Origin: an uncultured Pirellulaceae bacterium
Lineage (GTDB): Bacteria > Planctomycetota > Planctomycetia > Pirellulales > Pirellulaceae
Direction of reading: 5' to 3'
Assembly (NCBI GenBank): GCA_937941455.1
Contig: CALDHM010000019.1
Coordinates: 1-64,000 of the forward strand
DNA: 64,000 nucleotides
Position numbers and translations under genes: made by a program. A model generated the notes under the pieces. It did not search any database. It was not told the origin of the DNA and worked only from the letters and a program-made list of their open reading frames with translations. Shown here in pieces: positions 24,022 through 33,010 of this stretch; the stretch's first letter is position 1; each line of letters begins with the position of its first letter.

Positions 24022-24966
24022 ATGCAAATCGATCTCCATTTCAATCGTCTCGTTCCGACGGCACTAGCAGTATGGTTGCTGGTTACGTGGAGCGCCATGG
24101 CGCATGAGGAATTCCGCTGGAAGCTTTCCCCAGGCGATCGCTTGAGCGTTACGATCAACCAAGCCAGCGAAACCCAATCGGTGTGCGAGACCGTCAAGCG
24201 GATTTCCGGCAACGAGATTGCCGTGGAAATCGACTGGACCGTCACAGCAGTCGAGGACGACATTGTTCAAATCCGCCAAACCATCAAGCGAATCCAAATC
24301 CGCCTGGCCACCCCCACCGCGGACGGGTCGAATCAAGTTGAAATCGACACGTCGGCCAACGCTGCGGCCCGTCCGAAAAAGGGGGTCGAGCTCAAGGTCC
24401 TCGACGATCTCAACTCCTTGATCGGGGTCAGCGTCGATTTGTCAATGAATACGCGAGGCGAAATTCTGGATCTGCGAATTGCTGAGGATGACCTCCAAAA
24501 AATTCGGCAGGCCGGCAGCCAGACTCCATTGTTGAACCTCATGTCGGTCGAAGGCATGCAGGATCTATTCCGCGCGTCGTCGTTCGTTCTGCCGGAGGAG
24601 CCGCTCAACCCGGGCGCGACCTGGGAGCACCGACGGACATCCGAAAGCCCGTTCGGAAAATTCACTACGAAGGAAAGTTTTGAATTCGCCGGCGAGGTCG
24701 ATCGCGATGGGCGGAAACAGCTCCAGTTCGCCTCGAAAACGACAGTTGATCAACTGCCAGAACGCCCTGCGAACGTGAACCCCGTCGACCCGCCACCCGA
24801 ACTGCGCGAGATCAGCGGCCAAGGAACCTATTGGTTCGACCCCGAACGTGGAATTTTCACTGAGGCGAATACGAACTCCGTTCTTCGCTCTCGAAAATCC
24901 TTTCGCGATCTCGTCGTTAACACCACGATCACGAGCCGAGCGTCTCTGATCATAGAACGACGCTAG
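24022..24966 (+). CDS. Exported DUF6263-like protein
   Basis: A 314-residue protein. I use the ATG at 24022 (MQIDLHFNRL) with GAAGGGAA just upstream; the track's longer start overlaps the previous gene. The signal peptide runs through VWLLVTWSAMA. The mature part is beta-rich (RWKLSPGDRLSVTINQ, VDLSMNTRGEILDLRI, EPLNPGATWEHRRT) and resembles the DUF6263 family of secreted planctomycete proteins, whose function is unknown. It sits 13 bp after the hydrolase and 17 bp before the Rieske gene, so an operon is likely. Confidence 0.7.
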   Translation: MQIDLHFNRLVPTALAVWLLVTWSAMAHEEFRWKLSPGDRLSVTINQASETQSVCETVKRISGNEIAVEIDWTVTAVEDDIVQIRQTIKRIQIRLATPTADGSNQVEIDTSANAAARPKKGVELKVLDDLNSLIGVSVDLSMNTRGEILDLRIAEDDLQKIRQAGSQTPLLNLMSVEGMQDLFRASSFVLPEEPLNPGATWEHRRTSESPFGKFTTKESFEFAGEVDRDGRKQLQFASKTTVDQLPERPANVNPVDPPPELREISGQGTYWFDPERGIFTEANTNSVLRSRKSFRDLVVNTTITSRASLIIERR

Positions 24967-24983
24967 AAGGATCGTCACGCAAC

Positions 24984-25325
24984 ATGCCCTTGCCAGAGTT
25001 CCCAGACTACACAGAAGTTGCCTCTATTTCGGACATTCCCGCAGGGCAGGGGAGAGCCTACGAGGTCGCTGGAAAAGCCATCGCGATTTTTAATTGCGGC
25101 GGACAATTTTTCGCCATCGACGATCAGTGCCCACACATGGGAGCCTCGCTGGCTGATGGCTGTTTGGAAGGTTGCGTCGTGTCCTGTCCGTGGCATGCTT
25201 GGCGATTTGATGTTCGCGATGGCACTTGGGTCGACAATCCCAGGATCAAGACGGACGCTTATCCGCTTCAAGTTGTGGCCGGAAAAATTTGGATCGGCCC
25301 CAAGCCGATCACACCTAATTCCTAA
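24984..25325 (+). CDS. Rieske [2Fe-2S] ferredoxin-like protein (NirD type)
   Basis: A 113-residue soluble protein made almost only of a Rieske domain. The cluster ligands are CPHMGASL (C-x-H) and CPWHAWRF (C-x2-H), about 20 residues apart, separated by ADGCLEGCVV. Such small Rieske proteins pass electrons to oxygenases or nitrite reductases, or act as stand-alone ferredoxins. No oxygenase partner is visible next to it. There is no signal peptide. It is 24 bp upstream of mazG. Confidence 0.88.
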   Translation: MPLPEFPDYTEVASISDIPAGQGRAYEVAGKAIAIFNCGGQFFAIDDQCPHMGASLADGCLEGCVVSCPWHAWRFDVRDGTWVDNPRIKTDAYPLQVVAGKIWIGPKPITPNS

Positions 25326-25349
25326 ACCAAGTCGTTCACCAGGCGATCC

Positions 25350-25688
25350 ATGACTAAACCCAAAGCCAATCCAGCGGCCAACACTGAATTATCGCTGCGT
25401 GATTTTCAGGCGCTGATTCGCAAAATGTACTACGAGAAAGACGTCGCGCGAGGTATCGAAGGAACCTTCATGTGGCTGCTGGAAGAGGTCGGCGAACTTT
25501 CCGCGGCGCTCCGGGAGCGGAACCAAGTGAATCAAGCAGAGGAATTTGCGGATGTCCTCGCGTGGCTGTGCACGATCGCGAACGTCTGCGAGATCGATTT
25601 GACGGACGCTATCCAACGAAAGTATGGTACCGGTTGCCCAGGGTGCGGAAAATTTCTGTGTGTCTGCCCCGACTCGGAAAAACCTTGA
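25350..25688 (+). CDS. MazG-type nucleotide pyrophosphohydrolase with Cys tail
   Basis: A 112-residue single-domain all-alpha NTP pyrophosphatase. The metal-binding EEVGELSAALRE (E-x2-E) and EEFADVLAWL (E-x2-D) motifs are present, as in house-cleaning MazG enzymes that hydrolyse non-canonical dNTPs. The C-terminus GCPGCGKFLCVCPDSEKP adds four cysteines in C-x2-C and C-x-C spacing, a likely zinc knuckle not found in the basic family. Single-domain MazG proteins are typical of planctomycetes and phages. It lies in the run from UPF0173 to the ABC ATPase. Confidence 0.85.
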   Translation: MTKPKANPAANTELSLRDFQALIRKMYYEKDVARGIEGTFMWLLEEVGELSAALRERNQVNQAEEFADVLAWLCTIANVCEIDLTDAIQRKYGTGCPGCGKFLCVCPDSEKP

Positions 25689-25880
25689 CCTTTATGGCCA
25701 AGCCCTGGCCGACGCGATTCGATTAGGGCATGGTCGAATGCCGCCCCGTGGATTATGCTAGGAAGCTTGACTCGACAACTGCCAGCGCGACTGCCAGGCC
25801 CCCCCTGTCGGCCGCATGTTTCGCCCAGACAGATCGACTTTTCTCATAAACGACGATCATTCCGATCAACGATTGACGAC

Positions 25881-28145
25881 ATGATGCAATGCCGATTAAA
25901 AGTCACCCTGATGGTACTGGCGGCTTTGTTGATCGGATCGCACTGCACACTGCGATCAGCAGGTGCCTCGCAGCAGAACCAACAAGATTCACCAGCTCCT
26001 GGTGGGCCGAATCAAGCTCAGGGCAGCGAGCTGCCGTTGGCATCCTTTCAAATTGGATTTGCCAATCATATCCGACTCGGCCACTGGACACATCTTTCAT
26101 TGCAACTTCGCGACCCCACCCGCTGCACCTCGGTTCGCCATGTCGAAATCACCTGCCCCGACGGCGACGCGACACCTGTCACGTACCGTCAACCGGCCAC
26201 TTGCGACGACCAGGGGATAGTCCAAGCCTATTTTCGTTTGGGCCGCCCCCAAGGCGAAGTCTCCGTCCGCCTGTTGGATGGCACGGACAGCGTTGTATTC
26301 CAGTATCAATTTTCCGTGAGCGAAGCGGGTGAAATAGTCAAAACAGTACGCCCGACGGCTCGATTGATTGTCGGCATTGGGAATGTACCGGAATTCCGAC
26401 GAAGCACGAACGCTGAAGAGACTGCCGAACTGGATCTGGCAACGTTCTTGTTGAAGGATTCACCGATCATTCATTTACCGCGTGACCAACAAGGCTATCG
26501 CGGCATCGACACGGTCGTCCTTGCCGCAACCACACGCGAATTGCTGGACGCTCTGTCGAACGAGCAAATTCAAGCCCTGACGAACTGGGTCGAACGGGGC
26601 GGCAAACTCCTGATGTGGGTCAACCCTGATTTGATTGACGAACTGCGCGGTAATGGCCGGCTGAGTTCCTTGGGCCGTTTCGACTCACTGAAGCCACAGA
26701 CCCAGCGGCGTTTGTCGGTCGTCGAACGGTTCGCTGACGCCACGGTTCCCATTGCAATGGAAAATCCGATTGCAGTGCTGAACCTGGGTGAGTCCATAAG
26801 CCAAGTGGTCCTCTCTCAAGACGGTTGGGCCGTCGCCGGTCGTTATCGACTGGGCATGGGTACGGCCACGATCGTCGCGCTATCGCTGAGTGATCCCCCC
26901 TTGAGTTCGTGGAAATACACGCCGGTCATGCTGCACAAATTCCTGTTCGCCGACGACGCCGCGGTCGATTCGGGATCGCTACCGGGTTCCGCCCGCATGA
27001 TTGACAATGGCTACCGTGATCTGGCTGGCCAATTTCGGGTGCCGCTGGAAGCGTTTTCTAATGTTTCGCTGATCCCATTCACGCTCGTCGCGGTATTAAT
27101 CGGATTGTTTTTGCTGATTGTCGGCCCGGCCGAGTATTTTCTGCTCCGTTCGCTACGCGAAAAAATGCATTGGACTTGGGTCAGTTTTCCGATCTTGGTA
27201 GCCGCATTTTGTGGTCTGGCGTATTGGCTCAACCATTCGTTCAAATCACCGACTTCACAAGTCAATGTTTGCGAGGTGATCGATGTCGAACCCTCGACGT
27301 CGCTCGTCACGGGACGAATGTGGGCCGGAATCTACAGTCCGACCGCCGACGAACTGACCATCAAGACTCGAATTCGAAATTTGCAATGGGGAGAACCGAC
27401 CCGCTGCGAAGTCACATGGATGGGGCACCCCGGGTCGGGCCTTGGGGGGATGCAAACCAAGGTCACAGCCTTCGCGACGCCCGAAGGGTACCTGCAACCG
27501 ATCGCAAATCAGGGCGAGCAACAAAACTGTTGGCTCGAGAACTACCCGATCAACTTCGCGTCGACCCGCACGGTTGCGGCTTACTTCGAATCGCGAACCA
27601 CGATCCGCTCCAACTCGCGACTGATCCGTACACGCCGACTCGATCGCCTAGACGGTCAAGTTGGCAATCCATTTGATTTCACTCTCTACAATGCCCGTTT
27701 GTTTTATGGAGAATCGATCTTCGTTCCCGAGAAGCATTTGGAGCCCGGCGACGCCGTCGATGTCTTTACGGAAATGAAGGAGAGGACCATCAAAAACTAC
27801 TTTGCAGGCCGCACCGGAGACGCGACCAAGGAAGGCAGTAAAGCTCAGCGGTGGAACCCAAATGAACGCGATGTTAATCGCATCCTCTCCTTGGCGATGA
27901 TCCACAACATGCTCGGCGGACAACGCTACTCGGGCCTGAGTAATCGATATCTCGAAGGTTTGGAATTGTCGGACCAACTCCTACCCGATCGCGCCATCCT
28001 GGTCGCCGATATTACCGATCCCGTTTGGCAACTGGAGATCGATGGCAAGGGGCAAAGCGCCGCTGCGCCTCCACGAACCACTATCATCCGTATTTTTCTG
28101 CCCGTCGAAATCGAACGCGCACGGTCGGAGTCCAGAACCGAATGA
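25881..28145 (+). CDS. Large exported/membrane protein coupled to an ABC ATPase
   Basis: About 754 residues. I choose MMQCRLKVTLM at 25881 because it begins a signal peptide (LMVLAALLIGSHC). The extracytoplasmic N-terminal half includes a glutamine-amidotransferase-like stretch (DTVVLAATTRELLDALSNEQ, NWVERGGKLLMWVNPD). Two membrane helices follow near residues 395-455 (IPFTLVAVLIGLFLLIVGPAEYFLL, WVSFPILVAAFCGLAYWL), then a beta-rich C-terminal domain. The stop overlaps the next gene by ATGA, so the two are translated together. It may be an export or gliding-type ABC accessory. No classical ABC-2 permease is present. Confidence 0.68.
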   Translation: MMQCRLKVTLMVLAALLIGSHCTLRSAGASQQNQQDSPAPGGPNQAQGSELPLASFQIGFANHIRLGHWTHLSLQLRDPTRCTSVRHVEITCPDGDATPVTYRQPATCDDQGIVQAYFRLGRPQGEVSVRLLDGTDSVVFQYQFSVSEAGEIVKTVRPTARLIVGIGNVPEFRRSTNAEETAELDLATFLLKDSPIIHLPRDQQGYRGIDTVVLAATTRELLDALSNEQIQALTNWVERGGKLLMWVNPDLIDELRGNGRLSSLGRFDSLKPQTQRRLSVVERFADATVPIAMENPIAVLNLGESISQVVLSQDGWAVAGRYRLGMGTATIVALSLSDPPLSSWKYTPVMLHKFLFADDAAVDSGSLPGSARMIDNGYRDLAGQFRVPLEAFSNVSLIPFTLVAVLIGLFLLIVGPAEYFLLRSLREKMHWTWVSFPILVAAFCGLAYWLNHSFKSPTSQVNVCEVIDVEPSTSLVTGRMWAGIYSPTADELTIKTRIRNLQWGEPTRCEVTWMGHPGSGLGGMQTKVTAFATPEGYLQPIANQGEQQNCWLENYPINFASTRTVAAYFESRTTIRSNSRLIRTRRLDRLDGQVGNPFDFTLYNARLFYGESIFVPEKHLEPGDAVDVFTEMKERTIKNYFAGRTGDATKEGSKAQRWNPNERDVNRILSLAMIHNMLGGQRYSGLSNRYLEGLELSDQLLPDRAILVADITDPVWQLEIDGKGQSAAAPPRTTIIRIFLPVEIERARSESRTE

Positions 28146-29074
28146 TTCGCACAGAAAATCTCACGAAGAAGTATGGCGATTTTTACGCCATCAAGAACAT
28201 CAATTTGTCTTTAGAAGCCGGCGACTTGTTTGGCTTCATCGGCCCCAACGGTGCCGGGAAAACCACCACCATGCGGATCATCGCCACCTTGCTGGAACCC
28301 TCGCACGGCGAAGCGTATGTATGCGGCCACTCGATCTACGAAAACCCCCGGGAAATTCGCCGCTTGGTGGGCTACATGCCTGACTTCTTCGGCGTCTACG
28401 ACGACATGAAGGTCATCGAGTACTTGGAATTCTTCGCGGCAGCCTACCGGATCAATGGCCCCGAGCGGAAAAAACGCTGCGATGAACTGTTGGAAGTTGT
28501 CGATCTCGAGTTCAAAAGATACGCCCTGGCCAACACCCTCTCTCGCGGCCAAACCCAGCGACTTGGCCTGGCCCGGGTTCTGCTGCATGACCCTCAAGTT
28601 CTGCTGCTGGACGAGCCGCTCAGTGGACTCGACCCCCGCGCTCGCATTGAAATGCGGAATCTGATGAGACAACTCGGCAAAATGGGGAAAACCATTATCG
28701 TCTCCAGCCACATCCTGCCGGAACTCGCCGACATCTGCAACAAAGTCGGCATCATCGATCGCGGCGAAATGATGCTGTCCGCCGAAGTCAACGACGTGAT
28801 TCGTCGAGTCCGTGGCCGAACGGTTCTGCATATCGGCGTCCGCGATGGTTTGGACAAAGCCCTTCGCCTGATCTCCGAACAACCGATCGTGGCGACAGCG
28901 ACCATTGGCGATGGATTCGTCACGGCAACCTTGAATGAAAACGTCGAGGACTACTCGGAACTCGCCACAGTCTTGGTCCAGAACGGACTAAGGTTGACGA
29001 TGCTCCGCGAGGAAGAAATCAATCTGGAGTCAGCCTTCATGGTGCTGACCAAGGGAGTCGGCGCCAAAATCTAG
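28142..29074 (+). CDS. ABC transporter ATP-binding protein
   Basis: A 310-residue cytoplasmic ATPase of the ABC-2/drug-export type. Walker A is GFIGPNGAGKTT, the Q-loop is in VGYMPDFFGVYDDM, the signature is LSRGQTQRLGLARVL (LSRGQ in place of LSGGQ), and Walker B is VLLLDEPLSGLDPRAR with H-loop VSSHILPEL. The C-terminal 90 residues are a regulatory domain (VRRVRGRTVLHIG). The ATG at 28142 overlaps the upstream stop by 4 bp; the longer track start is not needed. The partner is probably the preceding membrane protein or a distant permease. Confidence 0.9.
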   Translation: MIRTENLTKKYGDFYAIKNINLSLEAGDLFGFIGPNGAGKTTTMRIIATLLEPSHGEAYVCGHSIYENPREIRRLVGYMPDFFGVYDDMKVIEYLEFFAAAYRINGPERKKRCDELLEVVDLEFKRYALANTLSRGQTQRLGLARVLLHDPQVLLLDEPLSGLDPRARIEMRNLMRQLGKMGKTIIVSSHILPELADICNKVGIIDRGEMMLSAEVNDVIRRVRGRTVLHIGVRDGLDKALRLISEQPIVATATIGDGFVTATLNENVEDYSELATVLVQNGLRLTMLREEEINLESAFMVLTKGVGAKI

Positions 29075-29105
29075 GCCAAATGCTGATCCGCCAATTTGGG
29101 CGGGC

Positions 29106-29453
29106 TCAAATGGCTTCCGGGCCTCGCTCTCCCGTGCGGATGCGCACAACATCCTCCAGCGGCAAGATGAAGATTTTGCCGTCGCCCACCTCTCCTTTGT
29201 CTCCCGTGCGGCCCCCCTTGATGATCGCGGCAATGGTCGGCTCAACGAATTGTTCATTGACGGCGATCTGCAATTGGACCTTGCGACGCAGGTTGTTGGT
29301 GAAACCTTCGCCCCCGTACAACTCCGATTTGCCGGTTTGTCGGCCGAAGCCCTGACAATCCATGATCGTGAGCCGATAGACCTCGACTTCGGTAAGGGCC
29401 TGTTTGACCGATTCCAGATTGTGTGGCTGAATTATCGCGATGATGAGCTTCAT
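29106..29453 (-). CDS. glnB: PII nitrogen-signalling protein, altered T-loop
   Basis: A 115-residue PII signal-transduction protein that senses 2-oxoglutarate and ATP/ADP and controls nitrogen assimilation partners. MKLIIAIIQPHNLESVKQAL, MDCQGFGRQTG and the C-terminal GDGKIFILPLEDVVRIRTGE are typical. The T-loop reads KSELYGGEGFTNNLRRKVQ instead of the usual RGAEYxVDFLPK: the uridylylated Tyr51 position is Phe, although Tyr46 is kept. No amtB or glnA is adjacent. Control by uridylylation is therefore unlikely. Confidence 0.85.
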   Translation of the reverse strand: MKLIIAIIQPHNLESVKQALTEVEVYRLTIMDCQGFGRQTGKSELYGGEGFTNNLRRKVQLQIAVNEQFVEPTIAAIIKGGRTGDKGEVGDGKIFILPLEDVVRIRTGERGPEAI

Positions 29454-29692
29454 TGGGGGCTCCCACAGGAATGAGCCCTATGAATCTACCCCAAATGCCT
29501 GGCATCGCCAATCGGCAACGAGCGATATCGCTATTTGGTCGCATCCTGCGACTCTGTTCAACGCGCCGTTGAAGAGCCCAGTTATTTCGACTTGGTCGGC
29601 AGTGAATCTTTGCCCAAACGTGCCTTTGCTGATGCGTCGGTTTACGGACTCTGACCGTTTTAGAATTGTCCCTTGTCCCCAAAGTTCCGCTT

Positions 29693-31045
29693 TTAGAACA
29701 AGATAATCGCGTCCATCGCTGGAATCAGGCGGCCCGAATCAATGGCCGACGCTCCGTAATCGATACGCAGTTCAGGACGAAATACGAAATTCGCATGGGG
29801 ACGGAAGTTCAGGCCGGTCGTGAAGTCCCACGTTGACCGGGCCGTGCCGAAGATTTGATCGGACTTCCACCACTCGACGCGGGTTCCCAAGGCCAAGCAA
29901 GGATTGATTTGATAGAACAGATAGTTCGTGATGCCGAATTCATTGTTGTTCTGCAAATTCAAGAAATCCCCTGCGAACACATAGCAAAGCCGATCCGTCA
30001 CTTGAAACCGGGCGACTGCCGATTGCAAGATGCCGCTACCACGGTGACCAGTATCTCCGAGAGAACTGGTCAACTCCAATGACGTGCGCTGCGAAGGTTG
30101 CAAACGCAGGCCGGCGAGCAGATTGAAGCCGTTGTCGGTTTGGTCGAAACCTGTATCCCAGCCCAGCGTAGCCCCCCCTAGTAGCGTCACACCGGGAGCA
30201 CGCTGATGGGTAGCCAAAATCCCCGTGTGCCCGAACGGTTGCGTGTAGAAGCGGGTGTAGGTCCGGCTATAGAAAAAGTTCTCTGCCGAAGGGATGCTCT
30301 CGGCACCGAACGGCGACAGAAAGCGGCCGATTTTGACTGACGTGCAGCTGTTGGCACGCTCGATGTAGGCTTGAGGCAAGGCCCAACCGTAGATCCCATG
30401 ATCCCAGCCATTGTCCCACCCGGTCGGGGCACCTGTCGGACTATTGCCGAACGATTGAATCTCCGGTCCGTCGATACCGTAAACGGCGTCAATGCGATAG
30501 CCCCAAGAGCCGTTCCTCTGACGCGCGGCCGGACGCTCGATGAAGCCCCAAACCTGATGCAGGTTGAGGCGTTCCTCACGCGTGTTCAAGTACGGCAGAT
30601 TCGAATCGTGAATCCCGACTTGAAAAAAACCACCAGCCCGCCGCCCATTGCAAGCAGTACCGAAGATTCGCTGCACATCTCCGAGTTGGCAGCACGTGCC
30701 GCGACTGGAACGGGTTCGATTTTCATAATCGGGATCCGTGGCATTGCTGCGGGTATCGAGTGGCGGCCGTTGCTCGAAGGGATTGTTGCCCGTTGATTGC
30801 GGGGCCCCGGGAACTTGATCGTAGCCGTCTTGAATCCTTTCGGTCTTGGCTTCCGGATCTTGATTGGACTTGAACAACCGCACCCCCCGATTACTCGCCG
30901 CAGTCGCAGGAGGCGTTGGAACTCCGACCGCTGGGCGGGAGGCATCGCTCGCGCGCCAGGGGTACCATTCCGCATTTTGTTGGCCAGACAACACGGTGGT
31001 TGAACAAGCGGTGAGGATTCCCACCCAATAACAGAGCACTCGCAT
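29693..31045 (-). CDS. Outer-membrane beta-barrel protein (BBP2-like porin)
   Basis: About 450 residues. The signal peptide is MRVLCYWVGILTACSTTVLSG, chosen as start over the longer track ORF. Residues 30-120 are a disordered, Pro- and Asn-rich linker. After CCQLGDVQRIFG begins a beta-barrel with alternating aromatic strands: GGFFQVGIHDSNLPY, WGYRIDAVYGIDGPE, SCTSVKIGRFLSPFGAES and GITNYLFYQINPCLALGTR. It ends DAIILF, with the C-terminal Phe expected by the BAM machinery. These barrels are common in planctomycetes; the solute is not known. Confidence 0.78.
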   Translation of the reverse strand: MRVLCYWVGILTACSTTVLSGQQNAEWYPWRASDASRPAVGVPTPPATAASNRGVRLFKSNQDPEAKTERIQDGYDQVPGAPQSTGNNPFEQRPPLDTRSNATDPDYENRTRSSRGTCCQLGDVQRIFGTACNGRRAGGFFQVGIHDSNLPYLNTREERLNLHQVWGFIERPAARQRNGSWGYRIDAVYGIDGPEIQSFGNSPTGAPTGWDNGWDHGIYGWALPQAYIERANSCTSVKIGRFLSPFGAESIPSAENFFYSRTYTRFYTQPFGHTGILATHQRAPGVTLLGGATLGWDTGFDQTDNGFNLLAGLRLQPSQRTSLELTSSLGDTGHRGSGILQSAVARFQVTDRLCYVFAGDFLNLQNNNEFGITNYLFYQINPCLALGTRVEWWKSDQIFGTARSTWDFTTGLNFRPHANFVFRPELRIDYGASAIDSGRLIPAMDAIILF

Positions 31046-31447
31046 GCGACCTTCCCTTGTCGTCAAATCCGTTGCCTTACTCTCGCCGTACGACTCACAG
31101 AGTGCGTGCGCACGTTACGATCGAAAGAATCTGAACCTCAGTTGGGATATCGGATGCGCTTTAAAACGAAAATAACCAATTTGGCCAAAGTCGCAATTGG
31201 CGAAACTTGGCAAACTGTAACGGACCGTTCCCAGCGGCTTGGGCGACGCCAACGAAGCAACAGTCATGCCAGCGAAAGCCCTGCCACGGAACTGCCCCGA
31301 CCAAGCCCCATGTGCGTTGCCCCGTCCCTATGTTCGGGACGGCTGCGTGGCTACAGCGTCGATTCGGATCAAAATGACCATAGGCGAATCCCCCAGAGCT
31401 GATGATTCTCAAACGCCGACAATAGGTTGCGTCCTATCGTCTGCCTG

Positions 31448-32545
31448 CTAGCGATCGGAATCAAAGAGGGCGTCGACATAGGTATCGACGTCGAATTCTG
31501 CCAGGGCGTCGGGCGTCTCCCCCAATCCGATGAACTTGACGGGCAAATCGAACTCCTGGCGAATCGGGATCGCGACGCCTCCCTTGGCAGTACCATCGAG
31601 TTTTGCAAGGACGATTCCCGTGCAGTCGGCGGCTTGTGAGAATCCCTTGGCCTGGCTGATCGCGTTTTGGCCAGCCGTGGCATCGAGGACGAGCAGCACC
31701 TCATGCGGAGCCTCGGGGATCACCTTCCCGATTACCTTTTTAACGCGGGATAATTCATCCATCAAATTGGTTTGAGTTTGCAAGCGTCCCGCCGTATCGA
31801 TAATACAGATATCGGCATTTTGATTTTTGGCGGCCTCCGTCGCCTTGTAAGCAACGCTGGCCGGATCGCTCCCCGGTTTGCCAGTTACGATTTGAGCGCC
31901 GAGACGTTGTGCCCAAATGGTAAGTTGCTCTACAGCCGCGGCGCGAAATGTATCTCCGGCGCCGAGGACAACAGTTTTTCCGGCTTGCACAAAGCGGTAC
32001 GTCAGCTTGGCGATGCTGGTCGTTTTTCCCGAACCGTTGACGCCGACGACCATGATCACCGTTGGCCCCGTGTCGGCCATCCGCAAACCGTTCGACTCCT
32101 GCCGCATGATTTGGCGAATGGATTCCTTGGCGGATTGAACCAGGTCCTGCAGATGCACCTTGCGGCCACGGAATTTGCGATGGATATCGTCGCGGATCTG
32201 TGCTGCCGACCGATTCCCCATGTCCGTTTTGACCAGGTAGAGGAACAGTTCATCGAGGAATTCGTCGTCAACCAGGCGACCATCCTTGACCAAATCTCGA
32301 ATGTCGGTGTTGAAGAATTTGATGGTATTTTGCAAGGCACTTCGCAAACTTCCGAAGAAACCCACTTTTTGAGAAGTGCTGGCCGGGGCCGCAGACGGCA
32401 ACGCCGTGGGGGCAGGCAGCTCGTGGGTGGCGGAATCGCCTGGCGGCTCGTCAGGCTGCCGCTCCGGTTGCCCCGACGCATCAGGCTGGGCAAGAGTTTC
32501 AGCTGCGGGAGTCTCTTTTTTGCGAAAGGGGTTCCAAAGTGCCAT
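31448..32545 (-). CDS. ftsY: Signal recognition particle receptor FtsY
   Basis: SRP receptor GTPase that docks ribosome-SRP complexes at the membrane for co-translational insertion. The first ~70 residues are an acidic, Pro-rich linker. The helical N domain starts near FGSLRSALQNTIKFF. The G domain has VVGVNGSGKTTSIAKL, DTFRAAAVEQLTIWAQ, DTAGRLQTQTNLMDEL and TKLDGTAKGG (here AKLDGTAKGG). It ends FIGLGETPDALAEFDVDTYVDALF, standard for FtsY. It is the last gene of the rho-ribH-nusB-ftsY run, 15 bp after nusB. Confidence 0.95.
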   Translation of the reverse strand: MALWNPFRKKETPAAETLAQPDASGQPERQPDEPPGDSATHELPAPTALPSAAPASTSQKVGFFGSLRSALQNTIKFFNTDIRDLVKDGRLVDDEFLDELFLYLVKTDMGNRSAAQIRDDIHRKFRGRKVHLQDLVQSAKESIRQIMRQESNGLRMADTGPTVIMVVGVNGSGKTTSIAKLTYRFVQAGKTVVLGAGDTFRAAAVEQLTIWAQRLGAQIVTGKPGSDPASVAYKATEAAKNQNADICIIDTAGRLQTQTNLMDELSRVKKVIGKVIPEAPHEVLLVLDATAGQNAISQAKGFSQAADCTGIVLAKLDGTAKGGVAIPIRQEFDLPVKFIGLGETPDALAEFDVDTYVDALFDSDR

Positions 32546-32560
32546 GGATCGCTTGAATAG

Positions 32561-33010
32561 TTACAGGGGATGTGAACGTTCGATGTTTTGTGCGCTGGGT
32601 ACGGGAGTGTGATGCATTTGCCGCAATTTGTCGAGGATGCCATTGACGAAGGCGGGAGAGTCTTTGGTGCCGTAACGCCGAGAAAGCTCGATCGCTTCAT
32701 TGATCGCCACGGCAGCCGGCGTTCCGAAGAACAAAAATTCGAATGCCCCCAATCGGATCACGTTGCGATCAATCAGCGGCATCCGCGAGAGTCGCCAGTT
32801 TTTCGAAACCTGGGCAACGAGCTGATCGATTTCTTGACGTTTGCTGTTGACACCGAGGTACAGTTGCGTCCCCAGTTCCACCAAATCCGGCACGCCGCCG
32901 AGCCGCCTCCGGAGAAACTGCCTCCATTGTGATTCGGCTGGCAGGTTGATTTCCGCTTGGTAGAGGAGCTGCAAGACGACTTGGCGAACTCGCGAGCGGC
33001 GGGAAATCAC
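32561..33010 (-). CDS. nusB: Transcription antitermination factor NusB
   Basis: A 149-residue all-alpha RNA-binding protein that works with NusE at boxA for rRNA antitermination. It shows RRSRVRQVVLQLLYQAEI at the N-terminus, then NWRLSRMPLIDRNVIRLGAFEFLF and VAINEAIELSRRYGTKDSPAFVNGILDKL, the strongest NusB signature. It starts at GTG within the GTGA overlap with the ribH stop, so the two are translationally coupled. A ribH-nusB pair is common in bacteria. Confidence 0.93.
   Translation of the reverse strand: MISRRSRVRQVVLQLLYQAEINLPAESQWRQFLRRRLGGVPDLVELGTQLYLGVNSKRQEIDQLVAQVSKNWRLSRMPLIDRNVIRLGAFEFLFFGTPAAVAINEAIELSRRYGTKDSPAFVNGILDKLRQMHHTPVPSAQNIERSHPL

Noticed and set aside
23319-24263. 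314-aa minus-strand ORF
   Set aside because: It is antisense to the UPF0173 gene, which has intact metal-binding motifs.
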